Of a stretch of 64,000 bases of DNA, positions 34,149-43,919 are shown one piece after another (within the stretch, counting starts at the first letter, position 1; every line of letters starts with the position of its first letter). Below the pieces are notes generated by a model. It searched no databases and was not told the origin of the DNA. It saw only the letters and a program-made list of their open reading frames with translations. The stretch is from Faucicola osloensis_C. Lineage in GTDB: Bacteria; Pseudomonadota; Gammaproteobacteria; Pseudomonadales; Moraxellaceae. A program made the position numbers and the translations under genes. The stretch is taken from NCBI GenBank assembly GCA_019353055.1, contig JABAHL010000005.1:62001-126000 (forward strand), in the 5' to 3' direction.

Positions 34149-36878
34149 TTATTGATTGATTTTAACAACAAATTGCAATACAGCGGTTGTGTTAGGCGCC
34201 AAAGTCGCTTGGGTAGCAGTAACACTTCCTGTGCCATTATGTGCTGGTGGAGTACCTGCTGTCGCATTGGTAACTGCTGGTGATTTATCGGCAATTGCTT
34301 GGAAGGTCGTGTAAGCTGGTGTGGCGTCGCTAATTTGAACGTTAGTCACAGCAACATTACCTTCGTTTTTGGCAGTAATGCGATAAGCAACACAGGTACC
34401 TGGCTTGGCTGAAATGGTGTTTTGTGAATAAGCACCCGGTACGCCTGAAGTACAATCAGCAATGGCTTGTTCTTTAGTCAAACGTACTTGACCATCATTC
34501 ACAGTTGTTAAATCAGTATTAGACACAGGTGACATAGCAGTGTCAGAAACAGTTGTTGGGCTTATAGTTAGTACATTACTGTTTTGCACCCCTGCAGTCG
34601 CATTGGCCGGTGCCTCTACCTTGATAAATAGCTTGATTGATTGACCAGCTTCTAAGCCTGATGTACTGTCATTATCAGGATTATAAGTAGCAATCAATGC
34701 ACCCAAATCATTACCAGTAACTAGCTCGTTGTTATCGGCGCGACCATTATTGTTGAGATCTACATATAAGGTGGTAGTCCAACCAGGTTGGTTATTGGTC
34801 AGCGTATATGGCAGAGATCCTGCTGTAGCACCCTCAGTGATAGTACCATTATTGGTTAAGGTATGAGTGTAGGTTACAGTGCCGCCTGGCGCTACTTGAC
34901 CAACATTATCTGCAGCCAAAGACAGTGAACGTTTTGCTGACACCACGACTTGGTCAGTCATGCTATCACTCAGACCCGTTGCTGGCGAGCTAACCGTAAA
35001 TACCACATTTTGAGTAATTGGTGCTTGATTGGCAGACGGTGTCACTACCGCAATCAAATTAACCGTTGAACTTGCAGGAATATTACCGGTATTAGTAATT
35101 GCCGCACCGTCTGGTACACCATCTTTATTGGCATCAACATAATACTGAACAGTCCAACCACTTGGTAATCCAGTACTGCTTAGATTGAAGTTATCCGGTG
35201 TGGTTGAATTATTGGTAACACTCAATGGGAAAGTAACCGCAGTACCTGGCGCGGTAGTTTTAGTATCCACCGGTACACCGGTATCTTGACCCGATGAACC
35301 GGCTGTTGGGCCACCCGTAGTTGTATTAGTGTTGTCGCCGTTGGTCAAGTCAACAGTTGCCCTAACAACATCAGTAATCACAAGCTTGATAGTATCAGCT
35401 GCTGATGGGTTAGATACAGGTGTTAGTGTCAATGTTGTTACGTTAGTAATACTGGCATCGTTTTCTGAATAAGTGCTTGGTAATGTTACTTTAGCGACGA
35501 TTTTATAATTTGTACCGGCGGCTATTGGACCTGTATCAACAACACTGTCGCCATTAGTATCGGTCAGTGGCGTTACCCCATCAGACTTGAATAATTGAAC
35601 AATGCTACCGCTTGGTAATGCTGACTTATTAATCGACACATTAAAAGTTTCTGTAGCGGTACCTGTGTTATGGACAACAATTAAATCAGCACCCGTATCA
35701 GCAGAGCCTTGATCATCACCAAAGACTACAGGTACACCTTGTGAGGTCACAGATAAAATTTGGTCGTCTTTATTTGGATCAGTCGTTACTTTAGCCGCAT
35801 CAGCATACACATCTGTTGCTGAGTCATTAATAGTGCCCGTATAGATGAGCGTTGGCGTTACAGTCGTTTGGTTAGACTGGGTTGGGGTAGTACCTGTTGG
35901 GGTATTGGTTGGGTCATTATCAGTATCAATGAATATCGATGCAGTGTTGTTAACGTTGCTATTGTTGCCAGCATTTGCTTTAACAGTGAATTTTACCGTA
36001 CCCGTTGAGTTAGCTGGGACATTGGTTAAAGATACAAGAACCATCTTGCTAGTACTATCATAACGATAGTCAATACCTGCAGGGTCACCACCAGTAGCGT
36101 CAGTCAAAGCAGTTGATGAACCACTCCACAAACCAGAACCCGCAGTATAGGTGACTGTATTTGGTAAAGTATCTTGAATGGTAACAAATGCGGCCGCGCC
36201 ATTACCGGTATTTTTATAAGTCAGTGTATAAGTGATATCACCGTTTGGTGCGACACTCGCGACACTCGCGCTCTTTTGAATCTGCATTGAAGCACCGGCA
36301 CTCACGGTTACGGTATCGGTATTAAAGCGTGTGACAGATGTATCAAAACCTGCAGTCGCGTTTAAGGTATATTGGGCTTTTTGACCATCAGTTTGGGTCA
36401 CAGGCACCGTTGATACCACAATGATACCCACTGATTGATTCGCAGTTAAGGTTACTGAAGTAATTTCAGTATTGTTGTCAGGTAAGCCATCTTGATTGCT
36501 GTCCAAATAAATATGGACGTTGTTTAAATCAAAGTCGTCGCCGCCCAATTGTGACACATTTAAAGTAAAGGTGTCTGTACCATTACCGGTATTGGTCAAT
36601 GTATGTGATAACGTCGCTGTGCCATTTGGATTAATAGTGGCATTACGGTCAGCCACTAGCGTGAAGCTAGATACTTGTAATACTATGGTTTTGACTTCAT
36701 TTGAAGTAACGGTTTTGCTAGCACCATTACCATCAGTATAGCTTGCAGTCGCGATGTTGCTAATGTTAGAACCTGCAGTTGGTGCAGCTGCTTGTGCAGT
36801 TGGCATCAACGCAGCGCCACCAGCTACTAGCGCAATCGAAGCAGCTAATTGATTAAGACGTGGTAAAAATTTTTGCAT
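34149..36878 (-). CDS. Secreted DUF11-repeat surface protein, 909 residues
   Basis: The signal peptide ends ALMPTAQA (residue 30). The mature part is a string of beta-sandwich modules. The first has FDLNNVHIYLDSNQDGLPDN (about 116-135). DUF11 follows near 200-330 (KSASVASVAPNGDITYTLTY). Later Asp-rich loops are DANKDGVPDG and DLNNNGRADN. The last ~115 residues carry the conserved cysteine pair (IADCTSG and GTCVAYRITAKNEG) found in two sister proteins. Base composition is like the rest of the cluster, and it is Thr/Ser/Asn-rich and acidic, typical of adhesins or surface layers. RBS AGAGG precedes the ATG. The 158-residue gene is 37 bp upstream, probably in the same transcript. Confidence 0.83.
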   Translation of the reverse strand: MQKFLPRLNQLAASIALVAGGAALMPTAQAAAPTAGSNISNIATASYTDGNGASKTVTSNEVKTIVLQVSSFTLVADRNATINPNGTATLSHTLTNTGNGTDTFTLNVSQLGGDDFDLNNVHIYLDSNQDGLPDNNTEITSVTLTANQSVGIIVVSTVPVTQTDGQKAQYTLNATAGFDTSVTRFNTDTVTVSAGASMQIQKSASVASVAPNGDITYTLTYKNTGNGAAAFVTIQDTLPNTVTYTAGSGLWSGSSTALTDATGGDPAGIDYRYDSTSKMVLVSLTNVPANSTGTVKFTVKANAGNNSNVNNTASIFIDTDNDPTNTPTGTTPTQSNQTTVTPTLIYTGTINDSATDVYADAAKVTTDPNKDDQILSVTSQGVPVVFGDDQGSADTGADLIVVHNTGTATETFNVSINKSALPSGSIVQLFKSDGVTPLTDTNGDSVVDTGPIAAGTNYKIVAKVTLPSTYSENDASITNVTTLTLTPVSNPSAADTIKLVITDVVRATVDLTNGDNTNTTTGGPTAGSSGQDTGVPVDTKTTAPGTAVTFPLSVTNNSTTPDNFNLSSTGLPSGWTVQYYVDANKDGVPDGAAITNTGNIPASSTVNLIAVVTPSANQAPITQNVVFTVSSPATGLSDSMTDQVVVSAKRSLSLAADNVGQVAPGGTVTYTHTLTNNGTITEGATAGSLPYTLTNNQPGWTTTLYVDLNNNGRADNNELVTGNDLGALIATYNPDNDSTSGLEAGQSIKLFIKVEAPANATAGVQNSNVLTISPTTVSDTAMSPVSNTDLTTVNDGQVRLTKEQAIADCTSGVPGAYSQNTISAKPGTCVAYRITAKNEGNVAVTNVQISDATPAYTTFQAIADKSPAVTNATAGTPPAHNGTGSVTATQATLAPNTTAVLQFVVKINQ

Positions 36879-36915
36879 TAATATAGACCTCTAAAATGAT
36901 GGATGTTGATGTGGC

Positions 36916-37392
36916 TTAAGGGGTGACGCTATTAACACGAGTTTGTGCTGAAACGCTCACTGATTTACCAGCAGGTACTTCAGCAATTGTCCATCGCAAT
37001 GCACGATAGTCTTGTAAAGGTACATTAACGATTTGGTTGCCTACCTTGCGTTTTAGTGGCATAGCAGCAAAGTTCACGCCGTCGGTGCTAGCTAACGTTG
37101 CGCTTGGGGTAGATTTGGCTAAGAATTGAGTAGCTGGCGGTATAGGTAAGGTAGCCGTTAAGTTTTTTATGGCTTTACCTGTATTATTGGTATAGACCGC
37201 GCGATATTCGATAACGTCATTGGGTTTTACCTTGGTGACTGGCTGTGCCACGGTTATCCCTTGAGCATTCTGGGTAAGTTTATTGGCAGTAAGCGCCACA
37301 CTAACAGGCTCTTTTTGGGGTGTAACTGCGACTGATACCCCTGTAATGCCAACGATGGCTGTTGTAATTAACAATATATTAAATGCACGCAC
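36916..37392 (-). CDS. Small exported DUF11-like protein, 158 residues
   Basis: A GTG start (37390-37392) preceded by an AAAAAAGGAG ribosome-binding site, 9 bases away. A signal peptide of about 22 residues (ILLITTAIVGITGVSVA) is followed by a single domain with VKPNDVIEYRAVYTNNTGKA and ending ALRWTIAEVPAGKSVSVSAQ. This is the pattern of a DUF11 domain and of the C-terminal domain of the large proteins beside it, but without their cysteines. It may be a cap or subunit of the same structure. That role is inferred from homology of pattern and position. Confidence 0.8.
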   Translation of the reverse strand: MRAFNILLITTAIVGITGVSVAVTPQKEPVSVALTANKLTQNAQGITVAQPVTKVKPNDVIEYRAVYTNNTGKAIKNLTATLPIPPATQFLAKSTPSATLASTDGVNFAAMPLKRKVGNQIVNVPLQDYRALRWTIAEVPAGKSVSVSAQTRVNSVTP

Positions 37393-38063
37393 TAGACTAA
37401 CTCCTTTTTTCGATAATACAAGTCATCAAAACTGTACTGATATTGAGTATATCGATATAGTATTTATTAGATAATGGAAGATAGCTATGGGCAGTAATCA
37501 TAAATTGTGGTCATTTCAGACTTAGCTTGCCCAGTTATTACCTAACGAAATAATGTTGACCTATTTATATACTAGTATCATAAATGATGTCTAATGCTAA
37601 ATCCACAGTTACAAGAATTAACATTAAACAAAATGACTAAATGATTATTTTATCGAATAAGCGGTAAATTGTTATTTAAATAAGCCTAATTTTTGACTAT
37701 TTTGCAGTCATGAAACACCGTCTATTCGTATGAATGGTAATAGCAACAACCAAATATCATCCATAAAAAATACAAGACTTTAATTCTTTTCATAAAATAA
37801 TTTTAAAAATCAATATTTATATTATTGTTCTATTTTTTTAAAAAACAAATGTAAAAAAACTGTATGTAATATTTGTTATTGAATTATAGAGTATAGCCCC
37901 AGTATTACTATTTTTGCTTAAAATTTGTGATTAAGTGCATATTACTCGTAAGTAGTAAAGGTTGCAAGGCGTCTATCCAAAGACGCCCTTCGTGGTTTCA
38001 TTAACAATACTTGATAACCCTAGCCAGTGGCTTAAAAATCTCATAAGCCTTAAAACCCATTTT
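37393..38063. other. 671-bp AT-rich gap inside the surface-protein cluster
   Basis: No gene seen. It holds the ribosome-binding site and, presumably, the promoter of the 158-residue gene at the low end. Near the high end, 37966-37990, there is a hairpin downstream of the 1042-residue gene. The middle is very AT-rich with no clear open frame. It splits the cluster into two transcription blocks. Confidence 0.6.
37966..37990 (-). terminator. Hairpin after the 1042-residue gene
   Basis: GGCGTCT (37968-37974) and AGACGCC (37981-37987) form a 7-bp stem with a 6-base loop. The T tract is poor on the minus strand, so termination is uncertain. Confidence 0.45.
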
Positions 38064-41000
38064 TTAGGGTATTGATACACAATACCTGACAGTACCACTA
38101 GTCGCAGGTGGTAACTTGCCAGACATTGACCATCTGAGTGAATTCCCTGATTGCGTAGGAGTACAGGTTATTCCTGTCGGCGTAGTGTTACAAGTTTGAC
38201 TTTGAAATACCATACCCGTTGGTACGCTATCTTTCACCATGACATCAACCAAATTTTTAGTGCTGTTATTGCGATAAGTAATTTCATACTCCAAAAAGTT
38301 ACCATTGCGGGCTTTGTTGGCAGTGACAAAAGCATTGGTATCGTTAACAGTTGATGGACAGCTTGACACAACACGCACGCCTTTTTTCATATCTAAGCCT
38401 GCACTACCTACCAGCGTGGTATCTGTCACAGTGTTGCTAGTTACAGGTGTATTACCTGAGGTTGCAGTGCCATTAGCTTGCAAACTTACCACCTGTTGTG
38501 CACCAGCGCTGGCATTAATGGGTACGTTGACACGGTGAACCACACAAATCGACTGAACCGGGTTAAGGGTGCTTGTACCTGTTAATACGGTTTCACCCAC
38601 GTCGACTTTACCATTGCAGTTACTGTCTAGATATATAACAGATTGCCAAGGTTGGTCAGCACTATTGGCAGGCGACTGGGCGGCGATGCTATTGATCGAA
38701 TTCATAGTAATGACTGCAAGGCTACTAATTTTATGGGGATAATCAACCACGCCGCCAGCGATTGTGGTTTGTTGGTTATTCGGGGTTATCACCAATGCCA
38801 ACTTAGCATCGCCAAAATTGTTATTTGGGTAATTAAAATTGCTGGTTTTACTTAATGTGATGGTGTCAGATGATAAATCATAGCTGCCACCTGAGCCTGA
38901 AGTGCCACTGACTGAGGTATAGCCTGCGGCATTTGTGGCTACAATAGTAAAAGCAGGGGTCAATTTTTCTGGGGATACATTAAACGTATAATCACCTGTG
39001 GCATTGGTTAAAACTTCGGCAATAACTGCACCTGCGCTATCCTTTAATTGAACTTTACTACCCGCTATGCCCGTTTCACCGGCATCTTGTACACCATTGT
39101 AGGCATTGCTATTGACAGATGTGGTACCACTGTTGTCATTAAACACTCGACCGCTAACGGTAATTTGTTTAAGCGAATTGGTAAAACTACAAACAAAATT
39201 TGCCCCAGGTTTTAAATAAGTAGGGTCAATGGTCAAAGTTGAATTAGAAAGACTACCAATGGCATTAGTAGTGTTACCAGAGATACTGGCATTGTTGTCT
39301 ATACAACTAGCACTTGAAAGTGTAAAACCCGTGGTGCTCAACTCATTGATAACCAGGCTATTACTGATAGTTTCTACATGGTGAATAACGTTACTGGTCA
39401 CAGCGGTACCTGCTGTCGCTGTTGTCACGCTATCAGAACTTGTTGAGGCGTTAGTCACATTAAAGTTAAATGTACCGACATTGCCAATCGAGGTTTTAGC
39501 GATTTGAACCCGTGGCTGTATTTTGTCCGTATCTGATGTAGTACATGTTTGTGATGCGGCATCAAAGCTACGAGTAATATTGCTCGATGTATCACTCACA
39601 CAGGCAGTACCCAATGCGGTAACATTCGTTGGACTCTTAACACTGGCGGTGTTGGTCACTGAGCTGACGGTAAGTGCATTTAAGGTGACTGGTACACTAA
39701 GAATGTACTTTTGTCCTCTAGCCAGCACAGGTAAGGCATAGCCAGCTTCAAGTTGATTGACATTTGGGGTAGTCGCTGCGGTACATTGATTGCTATCAAT
39801 GGTGCTACAAACGGGTGTACCTTTAGTCAGATTAGTAGCCACTGGGTCTTTTAGTATAGCGCCTGTGACATCACTGGGTCCTTGATTTTCCACAGTTAAA
39901 GTATAAGTGGTTTGACCGATTGCATTGACCGAATCAGTGTAATTAGTTTTGGTGATGACCAACGCTGCTGCATCAATAATATTGATGCGAGCGTTCTCAC
40001 CTTTATTTGCTTCAGCTTGAAGTGATGTTGGGTCACAGCTACCGGCAACAGTAAGCCCAATGGTACTAAAACCGCCGGCACTGTCTTCATATGCATTAGC
40101 AGTTGCACCATTACGGTTGGCAATACGATAACTGATGACGTTGTAGCCGGGCTGCAATGTCAGTGGAACGTTATACACGCTCTTGCCGTAAGTATCACGA
40201 GTAGGTGACAATACCTGCCCATTGAGCATGATATAAGCACTGTCATCCAAGAAGAAACTGCTGGTTCCTATACAAGCATTGACTGTTGTGGTTGTGGTAC
40301 CTGATGGTACTAAAATACCAGTTCTAAGTTCCCAAGCACGGCGATTATCGGCAAAGCTATCAAATGAACTGGGTAGGCTGACAGAAATCGGTTGCAAATT
40401 GGTAATCAACTTCTGAATGGTCGCCGGTGCATTGGTCTGACTAGCAAAATAAGTCGAGTTACCACTGCCTTTGAGCGACGTTTTAAGATAACCGCCGGTA
40501 GGACTGGCTTGGTTGGCTGGCCATGCTAAGGTCATTGCTGAACCTTCACTAGAGCCAGGCCCATAAGTTTGATTATTACTGCTACCGACCTGTGTATCGG
40601 TGCTTCGGTTAAATCCGACCATAAACGCGCTGTACTGTGGTGGATTAGTAGTGTTTTGACCCTCTGCACCCCAGATACGATAGGCGCTTTCACCCACACC
40701 ACTGCCGGGATTGAGCTCATCACTGCCAGCACGTACTACGCCTTCAATCTGTGAATTGTCTAAATTTGCAGTAGTGGTAGTGCTATAATTCACCAGAAAG
40801 TTCGCACTACTGCCATTGGCGAGATAGCCTAATGGGCACTTCCAAATTTTTGGCGAAGTCTGGGTCACGTTACACGCCGTACCATTGGATAAAGTCACAC
40901 TGGTAATGGTGACACCTGCAGTTGGCTGCTCGGTATAGGTAGCGAACGTATTATTAGCACTATCAGGCCCTTTGTTAGTAATAGTAATAGTTTGCTGTCC

Positions 41001-41192
41001 GCCTGCACCGCGCCGAATCGTTGGGATATCCGGACTGATGGCTAAAACTGCCTCATTAATATTTGAATCAAAACTCATCACATTTTGAGCTGCATATATG
41101 AAGCCACTTACAATGAGTAGACAAAATAAACTCATCATTGTGAATATATGACGTAGGATAGTAGGTCTTTGGTTGTTTATAGTGCTCATCAT
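38064..41192 (-). CDS. Secreted DUF11/SdrD-B-like surface protein, 1042 residues
   Basis: ATG 41192 (GGAC ribosome-binding site) lies 14 bp after the stop of the upstream gene; a longer frame to 41279 overlaps that gene. A signal/anchor segment (MMSLFCLLIVSGFIYAAQ) occupies about residues 18-40. A DUF11-like domain is at about 50-170, a large beta-rich domain with AEGQNTTNPPQYSAFMVGF at about 175-390, a second DUF11 near 400-520 (KTNYTDSVNAIGQTTYTLTV), and an SdrD-B-like domain near 650-750 (GRVFNDNSGTTSV, NGVQDAGETGIAG). It ends in a DUF11-like domain (ARNGNFLEYEITYRNNSTKN). It is the third gene of a three-gene run with the 888- and 898-residue proteins. Function inferred as surface adhesion or surface layer. 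Confidence 0.8.
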   Translation of the reverse strand: MMSTINNQRPTILRHIFTMMSLFCLLIVSGFIYAAQNVMSFDSNINEAVLAISPDIPTIRRGAGGQQTITITNKGPDSANNTFATYTEQPTAGVTITSVTLSNGTACNVTQTSPKIWKCPLGYLANGSSANFLVNYSTTTTANLDNSQIEGVVRAGSDELNPGSGVGESAYRIWGAEGQNTTNPPQYSAFMVGFNRSTDTQVGSSNNQTYGPGSSEGSAMTLAWPANQASPTGGYLKTSLKGSGNSTYFASQTNAPATIQKLITNLQPISVSLPSSFDSFADNRRAWELRTGILVPSGTTTTTVNACIGTSSFFLDDSAYIMLNGQVLSPTRDTYGKSVYNVPLTLQPGYNVISYRIANRNGATANAYEDSAGGFSTIGLTVAGSCDPTSLQAEANKGENARINIIDAAALVITKTNYTDSVNAIGQTTYTLTVENQGPSDVTGAILKDPVATNLTKGTPVCSTIDSNQCTAATTPNVNQLEAGYALPVLARGQKYILSVPVTLNALTVSSVTNTASVKSPTNVTALGTACVSDTSSNITRSFDAASQTCTTSDTDKIQPRVQIAKTSIGNVGTFNFNVTNASTSSDSVTTATAGTAVTSNVIHHVETISNSLVINELSTTGFTLSSASCIDNNASISGNTTNAIGSLSNSTLTIDPTYLKPGANFVCSFTNSLKQITVSGRVFNDNSGTTSVNSNAYNGVQDAGETGIAGSKVQLKDSAGAVIAEVLTNATGDYTFNVSPEKLTPAFTIVATNAAGYTSVSGTSGSGGSYDLSSDTITLSKTSNFNYPNNNFGDAKLALVITPNNQQTTIAGGVVDYPHKISSLAVITMNSINSIAAQSPANSADQPWQSVIYLDSNCNGKVDVGETVLTGTSTLNPVQSICVVHRVNVPINASAGAQQVVSLQANGTATSGNTPVTSNTVTDTTLVGSAGLDMKKGVRVVSSCPSTVNDTNAFVTANKARNGNFLEYEITYRNNSTKNLVDVMVKDSVPTGMVFQSQTCNTTPTGITCTPTQSGNSLRWSMSGKLPPATSGTVRYCVSIP

Positions 41193-41205
41193 AATTTTGT
41201 CCGTA

Positions 41206-43902
41206 TTATTGACCCACATAACGTACCCCAAATTCAAAGTTATAAATGCTGTTTGGTGCAACGCTGGGTAGCTGACCACTTAGCGTACCAGATGCCCCTT
41301 TGGCAGGAGCAACAATGCTGCCACTAGTACAGTTAGCACAGGTTGGGGCAAATTCCATGGCTGTGGCTGCAGGTGTTGCATCGCGAAAATTAAATTGTCC
41401 GATTGCCGTTGCCCCTTCGTTTTTGACCGTCACCCGATACAGCACGCATTGCCCCGTGCCATTCGTGTTTCGACCGATGGTTAAGCCACTGGTGGTATAG
41501 CTACTGTCAGCTTGACCATTGCAGTCATCATCTTTGGCTTGAAATTTATACAAACGTAGTTGAGTGGTGGTGACGCGTGTAATGTCAGTGGCAATATCTA
41601 GTACGGTGCCCGTGCTGGTTTTAAACTGTATGCTGGCGGTGTCAATCATACCAACTGGCGCATTGACCGGGCTTTGTACCTTGGCAAATATACGCACCTG
41701 ACTCGTTGCAGGAAATAAACTACCGCTAATATTGGTTGGGTCAAGCAAAGTGTCTGTGCTATCAAACTGACCATTGGCATTGCTATCGAGATAATAGGTG
41801 CTAGTAAAACCGGGTTGGTCATGCTGAGTGACTAATTGATAACTCCCTGTTAAAGCGGTCTTGGTGTAGTTATACAGCGTATGGGTGTAGACGATGGTAC
41901 CCCCAGGGGTGATTTGTCCTCGTAAATCTGGATCAAAACTTACCGTACCGACTGCATTTAGTGTATTGATATTAATCGCGTTTTTTAAGGTGTCAAAGCC
42001 AGATGTATTGGCATCTTGATAAGTTGCTGAACTGACTTTGAAATAGATAGGTACATTGGTCAGTGTAGCCGTGTCATTTTTTAGTTTGACTACCGCACAA
42101 TAAGCTTGGCTTTCGCCGTTTTTAAGTAGCCGAGTTTGGCCAATTTCATTGCCCAGTGTGCTACAGTCAGCTGCTGTGCTGTCAAAATAGCGTACACTAG
42201 CGATGCCAGTAGGTAACTCGAGCTTGCTAAAATCACCATCGCCATCAGCAGCGAACTGATAAGCAGTAGCAGCGCCCGTATGTTTGACGGTTAAAGGGAA
42301 AACCACTTGACCATTTGACTGACCCGTTAGTGTTTTCCAAGCATTACCATTGTTGGTCGTTGCGCCATTGCCTGTAGCATTGTTGCTAGTCTCTGGACCA
42401 TTGGTAAGATCCACTGAGATATTGGTAGCAGCAATGCTGGTGTTATTAGTAACGGTGTCTGACTGGGTGCTATCCCCCAATGACTGGGCTTTTGGCACCA
42501 CTGTATAAACGGTGCCGGTGGCTCCCTCATTGGTGGTTGGCAAACGAACCTTAACCACAATAGGCAACATTCCCCCTGCTGGCAAATTGCCTGTATCAGG
42601 AATACCATCACCATTGCTATCGAGCAGCGGTGTCACACCATCGGCACGGTAAAACTCGACCTGATGCGGGGTGGGGAAGTTGTCGCTATTGATAGTCAGG
42701 TTAAAGCGATCGTCTGTGTTACCTGTATTCCAAACATAGTTGGTAAAGCTTACCTCATCACCCGCGGTGATACTCGCGGCTGTAACCTGATCATCGCTGC
42801 CGCTGTTATTGGTATTGTTGGCATTGGCATTGAGCACCACCCGATAAATAGGCGCAATATTCCAACTAGCAGTGTTGGAAGTAGTAGAAATATTAGCGGT
42901 GCTAGTATTATTATCATGGTCGTAGCTGACATTGACAGTATTGAAAATAGCACCTGCCGTGGTCTGTACAACATTGACAGCAAATTGGATATTGCCTGTA
43001 GCGTTGGCAGGGATACTGGTTAAAGTAGCCTTGACTGTGCGGCCGTCTGTATCAAGATAATAGTCAATACCGCTGGGGTCATTACTGCCAGACGCGGGGT
43101 TAAGCGCGATACCGCGCCAAGTTTCTTTGCCCGACTGATAAGACAGACTGGCAGGTAACGTATCTGTGAGTATCACTTGACCACTATCGATGGAGCTTTG
43201 ATTGGCGTAATCAAGGCGCACATAGGTAGTATCATTTTGGACAAAAAACGATTTGGTAACTGTAACAATGGCGCTATTGGACAAAGTCACAGTGTCAGTA
43301 TTATTAAGTGATAGGGTATTATTGTTGGCCGAGTTAGCGACTAAGCTTAATTTAGCACTGTTGCCTAGTACCACGCCTGTCGTGCCTGTTACGGGAACTT
43401 GGGCTTCAACAATAAGGCCTGTAGATTGACCGGGTGCCAGGGTGATACTGCTTAAATTATTGATATTATCAGCTACGCCGTCTTGGTTGGCATCGGCATA
43501 GATTTTAATATTATTTAAGTCAAAGCCATCATCAGTGAGGTTTTGGGTTGATAGATTATAGGTATCTGTGATATTACCAGTATTGGTGAGCACATGGGGA
43601 AATTGAATGGTTTGGCTGATCTGGGCATTTTGGCTACGACTCGCCACTAAAGTCGCTGCATAAACAGGTAAAATCGTGGTTTGTACCAAATTAGAGCGGC
43701 TGGTTTGGACAACGTTTGAGCCTTCTTCCTTATACTCCCCAACTGCCATATTACTAATAATATCTCCCGCCAACACGCCGGCGCTGGCTTGATGAGTCCA
43801 CAAAATAGCCACTGTCAAACCAGCCAATTTTAGCCATTTAAGGCAAGCTGTCCCCCCACTTGGTTGGACAAAAGAGGAAAGCTTGTGACGAAAATCAGTC
43901 AT
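41206..43902 (-). CDS. Secreted DUF11-repeat surface protein, 898 residues
   Basis: The signal peptide ends ILWTHQASA (about residue 42). The first module repeats the cluster's common pattern, FPHVLTNTGNITDTYNL then FDLNNIKIYADANQDGVADN (about 100-147). A DUF11-like domain follows (SDTLP-type TDTLPASLSYQSGKETWRG). The middle contains another Asp-rich loop (DSNGDGIPDTGNLP), and near residue 745 YYLDSNANGQFDSTD. The C-terminal domain has the paired cysteines DDDCNGQ and GQCVLYRVTVKNEG. It starts 17 bp after the 888-residue gene with an AGGAC ribosome-binding site, so the two are one transcript. Confidence 0.83.
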   Translation of the reverse strand: MTDFRHKLSSFVQPSGGTACLKWLKLAGLTVAILWTHQASAGVLAGDIISNMAVGEYKEEGSNVVQTSRSNLVQTTILPVYAATLVASRSQNAQISQTIQFPHVLTNTGNITDTYNLSTQNLTDDGFDLNNIKIYADANQDGVADNINNLSSITLAPGQSTGLIVEAQVPVTGTTGVVLGNSAKLSLVANSANNNTLSLNNTDTVTLSNSAIVTVTKSFFVQNDTTYVRLDYANQSSIDSGQVILTDTLPASLSYQSGKETWRGIALNPASGSNDPSGIDYYLDTDGRTVKATLTSIPANATGNIQFAVNVVQTTAGAIFNTVNVSYDHDNNTSTANISTTSNTASWNIAPIYRVVLNANANNTNNSGSDDQVTAASITAGDEVSFTNYVWNTGNTDDRFNLTINSDNFPTPHQVEFYRADGVTPLLDSNGDGIPDTGNLPAGGMLPIVVKVRLPTTNEGATGTVYTVVPKAQSLGDSTQSDTVTNNTSIAATNISVDLTNGPETSNNATGNGATTNNGNAWKTLTGQSNGQVVFPLTVKHTGAATAYQFAADGDGDFSKLELPTGIASVRYFDSTAADCSTLGNEIGQTRLLKNGESQAYCAVVKLKNDTATLTNVPIYFKVSSATYQDANTSGFDTLKNAININTLNAVGTVSFDPDLRGQITPGGTIVYTHTLYNYTKTALTGSYQLVTQHDQPGFTSTYYLDSNANGQFDSTDTLLDPTNISGSLFPATSQVRIFAKVQSPVNAPVGMIDTASIQFKTSTGTVLDIATDITRVTTTQLRLYKFQAKDDDCNGQADSSYTTSGLTIGRNTNGTGQCVLYRVTVKNEGATAIGQFNFRDATPAATAMEFAPTCANCTSGSIVAPAKGASGTLSGQLPSVAPNSIYNFEFGVRYVGQ

Positions 43903-43919
43903 AGTATTGTCCTATTAGG